A stretch of DNA of 64,000 nucleotides, taken from contig NZ_WTWY01000001.1 of assembly GCF_009870825.1 (NCBI RefSeq), positions 496,001-560,000 on the forward strand. The letters are read 5' to 3'. Of the stretch, positions 1 through 10,300 are shown piece by piece (the stretch's first letter is position 1; the number at the start of each line of letters is the position of its first letter). Source of the DNA: Paenibacillus sp. USDA918EY. GTDB taxonomy: Bacteria; Bacillota; Bacilli; Paenibacillales; Paenibacillaceae. The notes beneath the pieces are model-generated. The model was not told the origin of the DNA. It made no database searches and saw only the letters and a program-made list of their open reading frames with translations. Both the position numbers and the translations under genes were made by a program.

Positions 1-389
1 TTAAGAATGGTGGTTCTCAGGCTGCTAAAGTGAACTGGGGTTCAGTAAATCCATCATTGTATAAGAACCCGGGTACATTTTCCGTAAAAGGTCAGCTTGC
101 CGATCTAAAAGGCGCATTAAGCACATTTAGCGTCAATGTAACCGTAGACGGCATACGATCCATAGATAAGCTGGGCAGTGTGACTACTTTATCTGGTGCC
201 GTACCAAAATTGGCAACAACAGTTAAAGCGCTGTATCTAAATGATACCAGAGAGCTGCCACTGACTTTTGCGGAATTGGACCCCTCCTTATATGAACGAA
301 AAGGAACCATAATAGTGGTTGGTACTGCCGAAGGATATAATGGAGATATTTTGCAAGTCGTAGAGGTAAGGGCTAAAAAAGGTTCCTAG
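1..389 (+). CDS. C-terminal part of a secreted protein with a Big_4 Ig-like domain (5' end outside window)
   Basis: The reading frame is open from the left edge (Lys-Asn-Gly-Gly...) to the TAG at 387-389, so this is the tail of a larger protein; a GTG at 30 is internal rather than a start. Residues around VTVDGIRSIDKLGS to GYNGDILQVVEV resemble the bacterial Ig-like Big_4 fold, common as a C-terminal module of Paenibacillus secreted glycosidases. No catalytic part is visible, so the enzyme type cannot be stated. A hairpin terminator follows at 460-506. The Big_4 assignment is by eye and moderately sure. Confidence 0.6.
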   Translation, partial: KNGGSQAAKVNWGSVNPSLYKNPGTFSVKGQLADLKGALSTFSVNVTVDGIRSIDKLGSVTTLSGAVPKLATTVKALYLNDTRELPLTFAELDPSLYERKGTIIVVGTAEGYNGDILQVVEVRAKKGS

Positions 390-459
390 CTCCTATATTA
401 ACGGCAGGTTGAGGTTAAGGCTTAGGTATCTGTGGTGATGATCGGAACACAAGAGAATG

Positions 460-506
460 AGAATCCATTTTGATCAATCATTTTTTCAAAATGGATTCTT
501 TTTATT
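460..506 (+). terminator. Rho-independent terminator after the Big_4 protein
   Basis: A 14-bp perfect stem (AGAATCCATTTTGA at 460-473, pairing with 486-499) has a 12-base loop and is followed by a T-rich stretch. It separates the left-edge gene from the acfC-like pseudogene. Confidence 0.8.
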
Positions 507-588
507 TGTAAAATCAAACCGTTTACAGCCTCCTTTCGTTTCCTTTAATAGTACCGATAAAAATCATGTATGAAATGGAGGAAGAATC

Positions 589-1390
589 ATGAAGAAAACC
601 GTGTTCCTGTCAGCCCTACTGCTCTTTGTCTTTACGGCTGCCGGATGGTCAGCCTATGCAAAAATGGACAATAAGCCGGCGACCCAAGCGACACCAAATT
701 CCAGCCAAAGTGATCATGTCATCCGGGTGTACGGGCCGGGCGGACCACTTGGACCGATCAAGGAAGCTGCTGAACATTTTTCAGTTAAAACGGGAATCAA
801 GGTGGAAGTAACAGCCGGACCAGAGGGCAATTGGATCGACCAGGCAAAGCAAAATGCAGATATTATCTTCGGTGGCTCCGAGTACATGCTGCAGGACTTC
901 ATCTTTAACCACCCGGGAATGATCGACACGAAATCACGAATGGAGCTTTACCCGCGTGCTGCAGGAATATTGGTGAGGAAAGGAAATCCTAAGAAGATTG
1001 AAAGCCTGGAGGATTTAACGAAAAAGGGAGTAAAAATAATCGATGTGAATGGGGCTGGCCAGCTTGGCCTGTGGGAAGACCTGGCAGGCAGAAAAGGGCT
1101 GATCGAAGGCCTCCCAAAATATTAACCTCTCTGTAAAGTCGAGTGCTGAAGCCATTGAACGATGGAAATCGAATTCCAGCCTGGACGCCTGGATTACCTA
1201 TGAATCGTGGCATTACCGGCTCCAGCATGTGACCGACCTGGTCAAACTGCCCGAAGAAGAAAAGCTCTATCGTGGAACGCCGATCGCCCTGACGAATATC
1301 ACCGATCAGAAAAAAGAGGCACGGCAATTTATTGATTATTTAAGAACGGAAGAATCTCATCAAATCTTTCAAAAATGGGGCTGGAAGTAA
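589..1390 (+). pseudogene. AcfC-like periplasmic-type binding protein, frameshifted
   Basis: The first frame (589-1125) has a signal peptide (MKKTVFLSALLLFVFTAAG) and the accessory colonization factor AcfC signature: VYGPGGP, then VTAGPEGNWIDQAKQNADI, GSEYML, ILVRKGNP and NGAGQLGLWEDLAGRKG. It stops at TAA 1123-1125, but the homologous C-terminus continues in the +1 frame to TAA 1388-1390, reading NLSVKSSAEAIERW through FQKWGWK, the usual end of the family. Removing one C from the CCC near 1111-1113 restores ...IEGLQNINLSV.... The gene is therefore inactivated by a 1-base insertion, or the assembly has an indel there. AcfC proteins belong to the type 2 (sulfate/molybdate-like) binding-protein superfamily; no permease is adjacent. 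Confidence 0.8.
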
Positions 1391-1423
1391 GCAGCGAAAC
1401 AGAATTTGAATAAGCCTGCCTAG

Positions 1424-1460
1424 GGAACGATCAGTCGCGGTCGTTCCTATTCTTTCTTTT
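1424..1460 (+). terminator. Terminator after the acfC-like pseudogene
   Basis: A 7-bp stem (GGAACGA at 1424-1430, TCGTTCC at 1441-1447) with a 10-base loop is followed by TATTCTTTCTTTT. Confidence 0.7.
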
Positions 1461-1509
1461 AAAATAGTAAAATGGCAATATATTTTTATCCAATAGCAGG
1501 GAGTGCCAT

Positions 1510-2055
1510 ATGAAAGAAAAACACGATGCGGAATTAATGAGATTGGTAAACGAAAAACACCGTCACGCATTAGAGGAGCTTTATGATCGATATATAAAGC
1601 TTGTTTACAGCTTTGTTATGAAGTTTTGCAATGGGAATGAGGATAAGACGAAAGAGATTATTCAGTTGGTCTTTTTGAGGTTATGGACAACAAACAGCCA
1701 ATACGATCCCGCTCAAGGCAGCTTTGTCAATTGGCTCCTCACGATTACCCGCAATATTTGTATTGACTATATCCGCAAAGAGAAGAAGCATACTGAGCAC
1801 CATCAAGAGGAACATGAAGAGATCGCCGACCCTGCCAATGAAATCGAGCAACGAGTAAATATGAATAATATTGCGATGGCGAAAAACAAATTGCCGACGG
1901 CGCAAAGAAAATTAATCGATATGCTTTATTGGAAAGGGTACTCTCTTTCAGAGATTGCCAAGCTGGAACAAGAGCCGCTCGGCACGATTAAAAACAGGCT
2001 TCACCAGGCTCTTAAAGGATTGAGGAAGCATCTGGAACTGGAGGATATAACATGA
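1510..2055 (+). CDS. ECF-type RNA polymerase sigma factor
   Basis: A 181-residue sigma-70 family protein. Region 2 lies in the N-terminal half (LEELYDRYIKLVYSFV, then QLVFLRLW and FVNWLLTITRNICIDYIRK, the typical region 2.4 pattern). Region 4 with its helix-turn-helix is at the C-terminus (LIDMLYWKGYSLSEIAKLE and GTIKNRLHQALKGLRKHL). It would direct RNA polymerase to a small stress or envelope regulon. Its stop overlaps the start of the anti-sigma gene by 4 bases (ATGA), so the two are translationally coupled. Length is normal for group ECF sigma factors. No target promoter could be assigned from this window. Confidence 0.93.
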   Translation: MKEKHDAELMRLVNEKHRHALEELYDRYIKLVYSFVMKFCNGNEDKTKEIIQLVFLRLWTTNSQYDPAQGSFVNWLLTITRNICIDYIRKEKKHTEHHQEEHEEIADPANEIEQRVNMNNIAMAKNKLPTAQRKLIDMLYWKGYSLSEIAKLEQEPLGTIKNRLHQALKGLRKHLELEDIT

Positions 2056-2771
2056 GAAGAGATTGTGATCATTTAATTCCATATATAACAAATGAGCTCA
2101 AGGAGAGCGAACACATGGCCTTTGTTGAACATTTAAAGAATTGTACGGATTGCAAGAAAGAATATCAGGAATTGTCCCAGGTCTGGCATGCTTTGCCGTT
2201 TGATTATACCGAAATGGAGGTGCCCGAGTCGCTAAAAGGCGAGGTGCTGGGGTTTGTTTTTCACAAAAGGAAAAGTGGTACGGAAACATTCATGGCGAAG
2301 ATGAGCAAGCTTGCCATGATGCTCAAAAGCCAGTTCACCCCGGTTTCAGCCGGTATCGTGGCCGTCTTGTTGCTTGCGATTATTGGCCTTGGAATAACAA
2401 ATATACAGGAAATAAATCGCCATGCCGAAGATATACCCATTGAAATTTTAACGGCCATTCCCTTAAAAGCAGCCAATCAAAGCCATCCGGGAACCAACGG
2501 CATCGCCTATATTGTCCAGCAGGGATCAAAGAAAAATTTGGTGGTGCAGGTTCACGAATTGCCAGGCGTCGTAGGTTCACAGGTGTACCAGGTTTGGCTG
2601 CTGAAAAACGGCACGAGGAAAAATGGCGGCATATTCAAGCCCGACGAACACGGATCCGGGATACTGACCTACCAGCTCGCCGAAGGGCAGACTTTTGACC
2701 AAATCGGCATCACCGTTGAACCGGACGCCAACAGCAGCCAGCCAAGGGGAGAAAAAATAGCGGGGTCATAG
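2052..2771 (+). CDS. Zinc-finger anti-sigma factor, RskA type
   Basis: A 239-residue membrane anti-sigma factor. The N-terminus has the cytosolic zinc-binding anti-sigma domain (H-x3-C-x2-C in HLKNCTDCKKEY). A single transmembrane segment lies near residues 97-118 (VSAGIVAVLLLAIIGLGI). The C-terminal extracytoplasmic part matches the RskA C-terminal fold (VHELPGVVGSQVYQVWLL and TVEPDANSSQP). It is expected to hold the upstream ECF sigma factor inactive until regulated proteolysis. The 4-base overlap with the sigma gene supports the pairing. The signal sensed is not deducible. Confidence 0.9.
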   Translation: MRRDCDHLIPYITNELKESEHMAFVEHLKNCTDCKKEYQELSQVWHALPFDYTEMEVPESLKGEVLGFVFHKRKSGTETFMAKMSKLAMMLKSQFTPVSAGIVAVLLLAIIGLGITNIQEINRHAEDIPIEILTAIPLKAANQSHPGTNGIAYIVQQGSKKNLVVQVHELPGVVGSQVYQVWLLKNGTRKNGGIFKPDEHGSGILTYQLAEGQTFDQIGITVEPDANSSQPRGEKIAGS

Positions 2772-2787
2772 ATATTAAGTGAAAAGG

Positions 2788-2815
2788 ACAGATAATTTTG
2801 TTTCATCTGTTTTTC
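2788..2815 (+). terminator. Weak terminator after the sigma/anti-sigma operon
   Basis: A 6-bp stem ACAGAT/ATCTGT (2788-2793 and 2805-2810) is followed by TTTTT. Short, so only moderately convincing. Confidence 0.45.
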
Positions 2816-2859
2816 GTGTACGGTGGATAGAACTCATTATTCCATAACTTTGGAGGGGA

Positions 2860-3462
2860 CTATACAATCAATCCATCCTTCATCGTAATGCTACGATCCG
2901 CATAAGGAAGCATTTCCTCATCATGGGTGACCATCAGGGTTGTAATGTGCAGTGTTTTGGTCAGATCACGGATGAGTGTCATCACGTCTCTGGAACGCTT
3001 CGAGTCAAGACTTGCCGTCGGTTCATCCGCGAACAGGATTTTAGGTTTGTGGATGATGGCGCGGGCGATAGCAACGCGCTGTTTTTCTCCACCGGATAAC
3101 GATGAAGGATAAGCATGTTTCCGATGATCCATTTCGACCAACTTGAGAACTTTGGCGACTTCTTCCTTTTGCTCGCGTTTGTTCATTTTGGACTCCGCCA
3201 CATCAAGCATGAGCATAAGCTGGTCTTCAACGGTAAGGAACGGTACCAGGTGAGTGGATTGAAAAACAAAGCCAAACCTGCGTGCGCGAATCTTGCGAAT
3301 CTCTTCCTGAGTCATCTCCGTCAAGTTGTTCCCGTCAAACTGCACCTTCCCACCGGAAGCGCGCTGAAGGCCGGCAGCGATGGTAAGCAGCGTGCTTTTT
3401 CCGTAACCGGATGCACCCACGAGGGCTGTGAGTTCCCCTTCCTGCAGGGAGAGGTTTGAGGG
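2860..3462 (-). pseudogene. ABC transporter ATPase, N-terminus lost (HrtA-like)
   Basis: Reads NLSLQEGELTALVGAS then Walker A GASGYGKST (Tyr where Ser is usual), signature LSGGEKQRVAIARA, Walker B ILFADEPTASLD and the H-loop VTHDEEM. The roughly 30 residues that normally precede the Walker A region are missing; upstream of NLSLQEG the frame runs into the truncated permease gene in a different frame. A nominal open frame extends to 3507, but that N-terminus is out-of-frame permease sequence. This is the 3' part of a MacB/HrtA-type exporter ATPase left after an internal deletion, and is probably non-functional. Junction about 3455-3466. Confidence 0.8.
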
Positions 3463-4123
3463 ACATGTTTTCTGCCTTATAGCTTGAGATGGTGTTAAGA
3501 AACTCATTCTTTGAAAAGGATTCTAATCCCGTAATCGAAGTTGCTTTATCTTCTCCCGGGATGAACATCAGTTGCATTCCCTTCGCACGGTAAAACTCTT
3601 TATAGTTATCCATGTTAATAAAGGCGACAGGGGCGTGGCTGTATTTTTTTTGATCCACGAATTTAACGACTTTAAATTCACCGCTGAACTGATTATTCGT
3701 TAATACATCTCCGACTTTAATGCCATTTTTCTCTAGGGAACGGTCTAACACAATTTCCCCCGGGCCGACTTTCTCAAAGAACGGGGAATCCGTCGAAGTC
3801 ACGAAAGCTACGGTATGCTGCTTGTCATCCGCATCGTTCACAAAGCCCATCTGAATGGAAAATGCCTCGGCGTCCTTGTTTTCCTTCATTATTTGATCCT
3901 GTAAGCTTGGATCTATTTTGGAGAGATTATACGTTTGTTTCGCTTCGGTATTCATATAAAAATGTCCCTTGGGCAAATCTTTGATTAGGGCAGCATTCTC
4001 TTGGGACAAACCGTATGCCAATCCCGAGATGATAAATGTTAGAAAACTAACCAGAAAAATAATCGACCCTAAGATAATAAACTTCGCTTTGCTTTTCTTC
4101 ATTTCTTTCCATGCCATATTCAT
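3463..4123 (-). pseudogene. ABC transporter permease, C-terminal half deleted (HrtB-like)
   Basis: An N-terminal transmembrane helix (FIILGSIIFLVSFLTFIISG) and about 200 residues of the extracellular MacB_PCD-like domain are intact (GEIVLDRSLEKNGIKVGD, then APVAFINMDNYKEFY). Near residue 220 the sequence breaks directly into ATPase coding sequence in another frame, giving a nonsense tail to 3335. The C-terminal FtsX domain with its three transmembrane helices is gone. The family pattern suggests a HrtB-type permease (heme or toxic-compound efflux). Four 11-bp repeats resembling response-regulator sites remain upstream at 4170-4213. Confidence 0.78.
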
Positions 4124-4169
4124 GATATTTCCTCCATTTCATGGGTACACATCAGTATATGTTTGTACT

Positions 4170-4213
4170 ATGAACGGAGCATGAACGGAACATGAACGGA
4201 ACATGAACGGAAC
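4170..4213 (-). promoter_or_regulatory. Four tandem 11-bp operator repeats upstream of the broken HrtAB-like genes
   Basis: On the minus strand the unit GTTCATGTTCC (third base variable in one copy) repeats four times at exact 11-bp spacing; ATGAAC on the plus strand starts at 4170, 4181, 4192 and 4203. Helical-turn spacing of direct repeats is typical of OmpR-family response regulators. GTTCAT half-sites also resemble the HssR box (GTTCATATT direct repeat) known upstream of staphylococcal hrtAB. No HssRS genes lie in this window. Confidence 0.6.
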
Positions 4214-4645
4214 ATTACAATTATGGCGAATCGTGATTAAGAATGAAGAAATCTAGGTCGGATTTCAATGAAAAGTTTATTTTTTGGTAAGCGAAATAAC
4301 GATTTATTGAATAAAGTATTACTTTTTATTGAACTCAATCTCCATTTGCTTGTGTATATTTTGGATAGTGAAATTATAAATCATGTCATGATATCACAAA
4401 AAGATGAAGGAGAAGCAGATCATGAACAACATGTGCGACCATTTATTGCAACAAAATCATTAAAATGCACGTGACCGGCGATGGGGATCTGATCGGACCG
4501 AACGAAGTCAGTTTGGTAGGTTGTATCGCGGCATGGGTAAAACAAAGGGAGTGAAAGGAGAAATCGTCCTCTCCGCATCTTGCTCCCGGATTTGCGCGAA
4601 CGATTTTGTTATTAAAGGGGAATAAATGAACTGGAGGTATAGTAT
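4214..4645. other. Intergenic stretch with possible gene scraps
   Basis: A 68-codon open frame at 4268-4474 has no recognisable family and no good ribosome binding site; I do not call it a gene. Around 4470-4553 the plus strand reads VTGDGDLIGPNEVSLVGCIA and stops, which looks like the tail of a lost protein that I do not recognise. The DUF5054 gene has its own site (CTGGAGG) just before 4646. Confidence 0.4.
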
Positions 4646-6748
4646 ATGAGCGGCATCCAAACCGTTCACGTCGTATTCAAGACCCATCTCGACATCGGGT
4701 TTACGGACATGGCGCAGAACGTAATAGACCAATATTTCAAGTCCTATATCCCAAACGCGATCCGGCTGGCCGAGCAATTGCGGCTTGAAGGCGGTCCGGC
4801 CCAATTCGTATGGACGACCGGTTCCTGGTTGATTCACGAATATTTGAAACAAGCCGGCGAACAGCAGAGAAGAAACATGGAGAACGCGATCGCTGCCGGG
4901 AGCATCGTCTGGCACGGATTACCATTTACCACTCATACCGAGCTGATGGACCCCGCGCTATTCGAATACGGCTTGTCGATCGCTCAGAAACTGAATGCAC
5001 AGTATGGCGAAAGTACGATGACGGCGAAAATGACCGATGTCCCCGGACATACGATTGCGATGGTTCCTCTCTTGGCGAAATACGGTATTCGCTACTTACA
5101 CCTTGGCGTCAATCCGGCGTCCAAAGTGCCAAACGTGCCAGAAATCTTCGTATGGAGAGCGCCGGACGGCTCGGAAGTAGTCGTCAATTATGCGAACAAC
5201 TATGGCGATACGGTGCAGATTGACGGATTCGACGAGGCTATGGTGTTCGCTCATACGGGAGACAATTGCGGGCCGCCTACCAAGGAAGACATCCAGGCAG
5301 AGTTTGACCAGTTGTCCGAAAAGTTCCCCGGCGCATTGATTCGAGCCTCCACGATGGAGGCCTTTGCTTCCAAATTAGTCACCTTGAAAGACCGTTTTCC
5401 GGTTGTGGAGGAAGAGATCGGCGACACCTGGATTCACGGGGCGGCGTCAGATCCGGGAAAATTACAGCAGTATCGGGAGATGCTCAAACTTCGGGACAGG
5501 TGGACGGCGGAGGGACGGTTCGATCCTGCAAGCAAGGAATACGCCGACTTTTGCGACAAACTCTTACTCATCCCGGAACATACGTGGGGATTGGATGAGA
5601 AGAAATTTTTACCCGATTTCAAGCATTATTCTCTACGTGATTTCCAGGCGGCGCGGCAGGCCGACACGGTATCGAAAGATGCCATTCCTGATAAGTACCG
5701 CTATATGGGATCGTTCGCCATGAATGAGCATGACCGTCTTTCCTCGGAATTGTTTGCCTTGTCAGGCAGAAGAAGCTTCCGGCTCTTCGAAAGCTCGTGG
5801 CAGGAGCAACGAGGGTACATTCGCCAGGCTATTCAGTGCCTGTCTGAAGATAAACGGCTTGAAGCGGCAGCGGCCATTCAGGCTTTGGCGGCTGTACCGG
5901 AAGAATGCAAGGATGGCCACAGCCTGAACCCGGGAAGGCCCCATTCTCTTGGGTTGTTTAAGGTTGAATTCGATACGGACGGATCAATCTGCAAACTCGT
6001 CGACCGGCGCGGGAAAGTATGGGCAGACGAATCTCACCGCTTGGGCCGCTTTGTATACGAGACTTTCGGTCTCGAAAATTACCACCATTGGTTCGAGCAT
6101 TATGTGGAGCAGTGGAGCAAGACGTACCATTGGGCGGACGCCGACTTCGGCAAGCCCGGCATGGAATTTGCCGAACCAAGGCCGGAATACAGACAGATTT
6201 CACCGAATCTAATCTGCATAACGTCTTGCTCGAGAGAGATATATGACTTGGTGCATGTTCGGCTTGCCATGCCTTCGGAATGTGTTCAGGTACATGGAGC
6301 TCCCCGAGAAATACGTATCGATTACAGGTTCCATAGGTATCAGCAGAAGATTGATATCGATATCAGTTGGTTCAATAAGCAGGCGAATCGTCTCCCGGAA
6401 GCCTGTTGGTTTACGTTCGCGCTGAAGGTGGATAATCCGAATCTATGGAAGATGGATAAGATGGGGATGAGGATCTCTCCGTTGGAGGTCGTCAAGAACG
6501 GCAACCGGAACTTGCATGCGGTAAATGCAGGAGTTAATTACCGTGGCAGCGATGGTGAGGCTATGATCGAAACGCTGGATGCGCCTTTAGTAGCGCCAGG
6601 CGAGAAGAGACTTCTGCAATTCGATCATACCTTCGTTTCGTTGGACGGCGGCATGCACTTTCTTCTATACAATAACGTTTGGGGGACGAACTTTCCGATG
6701 TGGTACGAAGAAAATGCCATATTCAGATTCGTCATCAGCCTGGATTAA
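4646..6748 (+). CDS. DUF5054 protein, GH38-like glycosidase
   Basis: A 700-residue cytosolic protein with no signal peptide. The N-terminus VVFKTHLDIGFTDMA carries the His-x-Asp metal-binding motif of GH38 alpha-mannosidases and matches the DUF5054 group; further motifs are TTGSWLIHEYLKQ, MTDVPGHTIAMVPLL (possible catalytic Asp) and LIPEHTWGLDEK (His-Thr-Trp-Gly, as in GH38). Length is normal for DUF5054. The substrate is not established; an alpha-linked mannose or related residue of an imported glycan is a reasonable inference. It stands alone with its own ribosome binding site (GGAGG 4632-4636), between pseudogenes on both sides. A second GH38-type gene occurs at 22171. Confidence 0.85.
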   Translation: MSGIQTVHVVFKTHLDIGFTDMAQNVIDQYFKSYIPNAIRLAEQLRLEGGPAQFVWTTGSWLIHEYLKQAGEQQRRNMENAIAAGSIVWHGLPFTTHTELMDPALFEYGLSIAQKLNAQYGESTMTAKMTDVPGHTIAMVPLLAKYGIRYLHLGVNPASKVPNVPEIFVWRAPDGSEVVVNYANNYGDTVQIDGFDEAMVFAHTGDNCGPPTKEDIQAEFDQLSEKFPGALIRASTMEAFASKLVTLKDRFPVVEEEIGDTWIHGAASDPGKLQQYREMLKLRDRWTAEGRFDPASKEYADFCDKLLLIPEHTWGLDEKKFLPDFKHYSLRDFQAARQADTVSKDAIPDKYRYMGSFAMNEHDRLSSELFALSGRRSFRLFESSWQEQRGYIRQAIQCLSEDKRLEAAAAIQALAAVPEECKDGHSLNPGRPHSLGLFKVEFDTDGSICKLVDRRGKVWADESHRLGRFVYETFGLENYHHWFEHYVEQWSKTYHWADADFGKPGMEFAEPRPEYRQISPNLICITSCSREIYDLVHVRLAMPSECVQVHGAPREIRIDYRFHRYQQKIDIDISWFNKQANRLPEACWFTFALKVDNPNLWKMDKMGMRISPLEVVKNGNRNLHAVNAGVNYRGSDGEAMIETLDAPLVAPGEKRLLQFDHTFVSLDGGMHFLLYNNVWGTNFPMWYEENAIFRFVISLD

Positions 6749-7302
6749 CAAAGACGGTAACCGCAATCATTGTTGCACTTATAGCCTTCTATTACTCGCA
6801 GGATGCGGGCGCGGCGGCCTTTTGCCTATAAGGCAATCAATCCGCTTGCTTCAATAACCGTAACCGTGCCGCATGATCAGTTTGGAGGAGTACCTGTAAG
6901 GCCTTGGTTTCAGGTGGCCGGCTTTCAAAATCAATAGTCGACAAAGGCTTCTTCCCATCCAGGGAGGAAGCCTTTGTCGTTAGAAGGTGAAATTCGTAGA
7001 ATTTCAAAGAAATGTTTATTTTTTGGAGAGTATGACGGCGGTTGATTGAAGAAATATTTATTTTTATTTGTTTACTCCAATCGATTGCTTTTCTATAGTG
7101 AGAAACAATCGGTAGAGGCAACCCCATTAGCGTTAGAACTAATTTTGGAGTTTTCTAGTCCCGCAGTCTGAAAATTATTTAGTTGCCTAAATTTTTATAG
7201 AAACTTAAAGAGGGGGATAGAGTTGGTAATACCTTCGGAACGTTCCCATATCAATATCAAAATTTGAAAGCGTCATCATTCCAATGAGGAGGAAAGAAAC
7301 GA
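6749..7302. other. 554-bp gene-free region before the GH29 pseudogene
   Basis: No convincing gene on either strand. A perfect 13-bp inverted repeat (CGACAAAGGCTTC at 6939-6951, pairing with 6967-6979) has a 15-base spacer but no T-run on either side, so its role is unclear. A sigma-A-like promoter lies at 7071-7099. Confidence 0.5.
7071..7099 (+). promoter_or_regulatory. Candidate sigma-A promoter of the GH29 gene
   Basis: TTTACT (7071-7076) and TATAGT (7094-7099) are separated by 17 bp. Each is one or two mismatches from consensus. It lies about 200 bp before the GH29 start. Confidence 0.4.
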
Positions 7303-10300
7303 ATGAAAAAAATATACAAGGTAATTACTTCTGCCATATTGGCAACTGCTATGATCGCTACATCATTCATATTGGACATGCCAGGCACGAATGTTTATGC
7401 GCAGCAAACGACGGGGAATGCCCCTTATATTAACTCATGGCTAGTTTCTGGTCCTTTCGAATCGCCTGTAGTGGACAAAATTTATGAATGCGAAGTGGGG
7501 AAAATCGTTAATTACGCGCCATTGGCATCAGAAATCACGGCATCATCCTCAACGCTTGCCGTAAATCCCGTGTCCTATCTCGTGGATGGAAGTACCATAA
7601 AACAATGGGTGACCGAGAATGACCCTAGTCCTTGGGTAAACTTGAAATGGAACGAACCCATTGACATCAATGAAGTCAAAATCGCGCAATGGGGTGATTC
7701 ACGCCACGTCAACAATTGGTATCATCTTACCTTTACGCTTCAAGACGGCAGCAAAGTAGAATCCGGTAAAATTAACAGCACCTCTTCCAGCCCTTCTGAA
7801 CCAACCGTATATTCGACGACATCCGTGTTGAAAAATGTAGTGGAAATGAAGGTGGAAATCGATTAAGAGCGCACACCTTATCCACCGATTACCGGAATTT
7901 CCGAAATCGAGGTATATCATAAACAGGCAGTTGAGCCTAATCCTGACGCTTCTGCGATCACGCCCAAAATTGGCGAGCCGTTAAGCTATGGCGACGAAAA
8001 TCGCAAATGGGAATATTTCGATGATCGTATCTATAACAGAAACTATGATGATTATCAAGATTTGTATGGTTACTATCAGGTGAAGAAAGGAACGGATACG
8101 CGAAACAAATATATATACGCTCACACATACGTATATAGTCCGGTCGAACAACAGGCTTATTTCAATGTAGGAGCAAGCGGCTCGTATCGACTTTACGTAA
8201 ATGACAAGTGTGTAACCGCACCGTCCGTACCGGTTGAAGTGCAAAAGGATTTGACCAAACAAGCGATCCAACTGAAGCAGGGTTGGAATAAAATGATGAT
8301 TCAAATCGAACATACGTTTACAGAAGATGTGAATGAAAACGGCGTTCCAATCGCTCAGGATCAGAACGTCGCGTACCTAGGGTTTTACGGAAGAGTCGCG
8401 GATCAAAATGGCAATAAAATCGACGGGCTTATTCATTCCGTTGAAGGCGATACTGAAACTCTTAAAATTGTCTCGCAAGGATTTATCGACCGAAGATGAC
8501 ATTAAATCTCCGCTTCCTGCCAATAATTTGCCCCTTGGTTACAAGGAATGGCCTTATGTATGGAATAAATCGATAACGACGAATAAATATGGCGTCGCAG
8601 CATCGGCCTTTCAATTTATGGCTGGCGGAGGTGAGCCTGGTTATACCTGGAAAATTATAGAGGGCAAATTGCCTGACGGCTTGGAATTAAAAGCAGATGG
8701 CACCATTGCAGACGGATTAGTGAATGGAAAAGTTGATCTCAACAGCAGCAAAGGCATCATCAGTAACAACAGTGAGCCGGGAGACTATAGCTTTACTGTA
8801 CAAGTAACGGACAGCAGTGGGAACAAGGCTTCAAAGAATTTTACAATTACAGTGAAAGAACGCCCCAACAAATGGTTTGAGGAGGGCAGGGTCGGCGCGT
8901 TAAGCCATACGATCGTAACTTACGGCTATTTTAATGATCCTAATTTCTCTGCTGATTTATGGGCAGAAAGAGCAAAGCGTCAGGGACATTCGCTAGTTTC
9001 AGTTGAATCGTTGCAACAAAATTATTATTGGCCTTCAAAGTTTAGCGATCCTAAGCATGAGCGGCAGTTGTATTACCCTAAGGGTGAAGATGGGAATGTT
9101 GTGGATGGTATTAAGCAGTTTGAAGAGGCGGTCAAACGTTATGGTATGAAATTCGGCTTGTACTACGCAACCGAGGGTGGAGGTTTGCAGCATTTTTCTA
9201 CAGATGTTTTAGTGCAAAATGTAGAGGATCTCATTATGCGTTATGATCCGGCATACCTCTATTTTGACGGTCCACAGGCAATGCCTAATGCCAATTTTGA
9301 TGTGATGTTCAGCAGCATTCGGAACCATAGTGATGAGATCATCGTCAACTCCAATGCATGGGGTGCGGAGTACGGTGACCCGGATTTAAGAACATCCGAA
9401 GCCAGTCATATTTACGCGAACGCAGGAGCAAATCATCTTGTTAAACGCACCACAATGGAACCATGGAAGTCTGTTCACACCAAGAACAACTACACGCCAT
9501 ACTATGCGAAACGCGATGATTACCGTCAGGTTGCCAAAGAAATGATCATGAATGCCAACAGAGGTTATGTGGACAACAATGACCAAATGCCGCTGATGAG
9601 CCGTGGAACCAACTAGGATTCTCCGGAAGATGTCGCAACAAGATAGCCCAAATCCATTCAAGAGTTTATCGATGTTCGCGAAGGGCTTGCGAGCTGGTTT
9701 GCGCCTGAAGGCATGCCGGAAAAGCATGAGTCTACCACGGGTACGACGCCCTTTTTCTTGTCGGGCTACGGCAACGAAGACGATGGTAAAGGCAACTATG
9801 GAAAGTTCGCCTTCCCTAATAGTACGACAGGCCCACAATGGGGATATGCAACGTCCAGAGATAACAATATTTATCTCCATATTATGAAAGGGCCTGACGG
9901 CAAAAAAGGGTTTGACGCCATAGCCGGAAAGTCTTTAACCATTCGTCCGATTAAGGACAAAGTGACGTCTGTCACCTGGTTAAACAAGAATATTCCTGTA
10001 ACCTCGTTCGTGCAAAATGGTGATAGTCTGACCATCAAGCTCGCCAATGTTCAGGAGGATCCGATTGATTCGATCATTAAGATTGCAACAGACAATGCTG
10101 CACGCAAATATACGCTTACGAATGTCATAGCAACGGGTGAGCAGTTATCGCCTGCATCACTCAAAATCAACGCTGAGGGGTATATGACATATCCGGCGCT
10201 TAAAGCTAAGCTTTCGGGTCTAACTTATAGTAGTACGAATCCTAAAATAGCAGCGGTTAATGCCAACGGAATTGTCACCCCGAAATCAAACGGAACAACA

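Noticed and set aside
4268..4474. A 68-codon frame between the HrtB-like remnant and the DUF5054 gene
   Set aside because: No convincing ribosome binding site, no family, and composition of intergenic DNA.
6837..7127. A 96-codon minus-strand frame before the GH29 pseudogene
   Set aside because: It runs through an inverted repeat and a likely promoter region and has no recognisable protein pattern.
7864..9646. Stop-codon reassignment or programmed readthrough in the fucosidase gene
   Set aside because: TAA and TAG would have to encode different residues and a frameshift is also present, while neighbouring genes use normal stops; ordinary gene decay is simpler.
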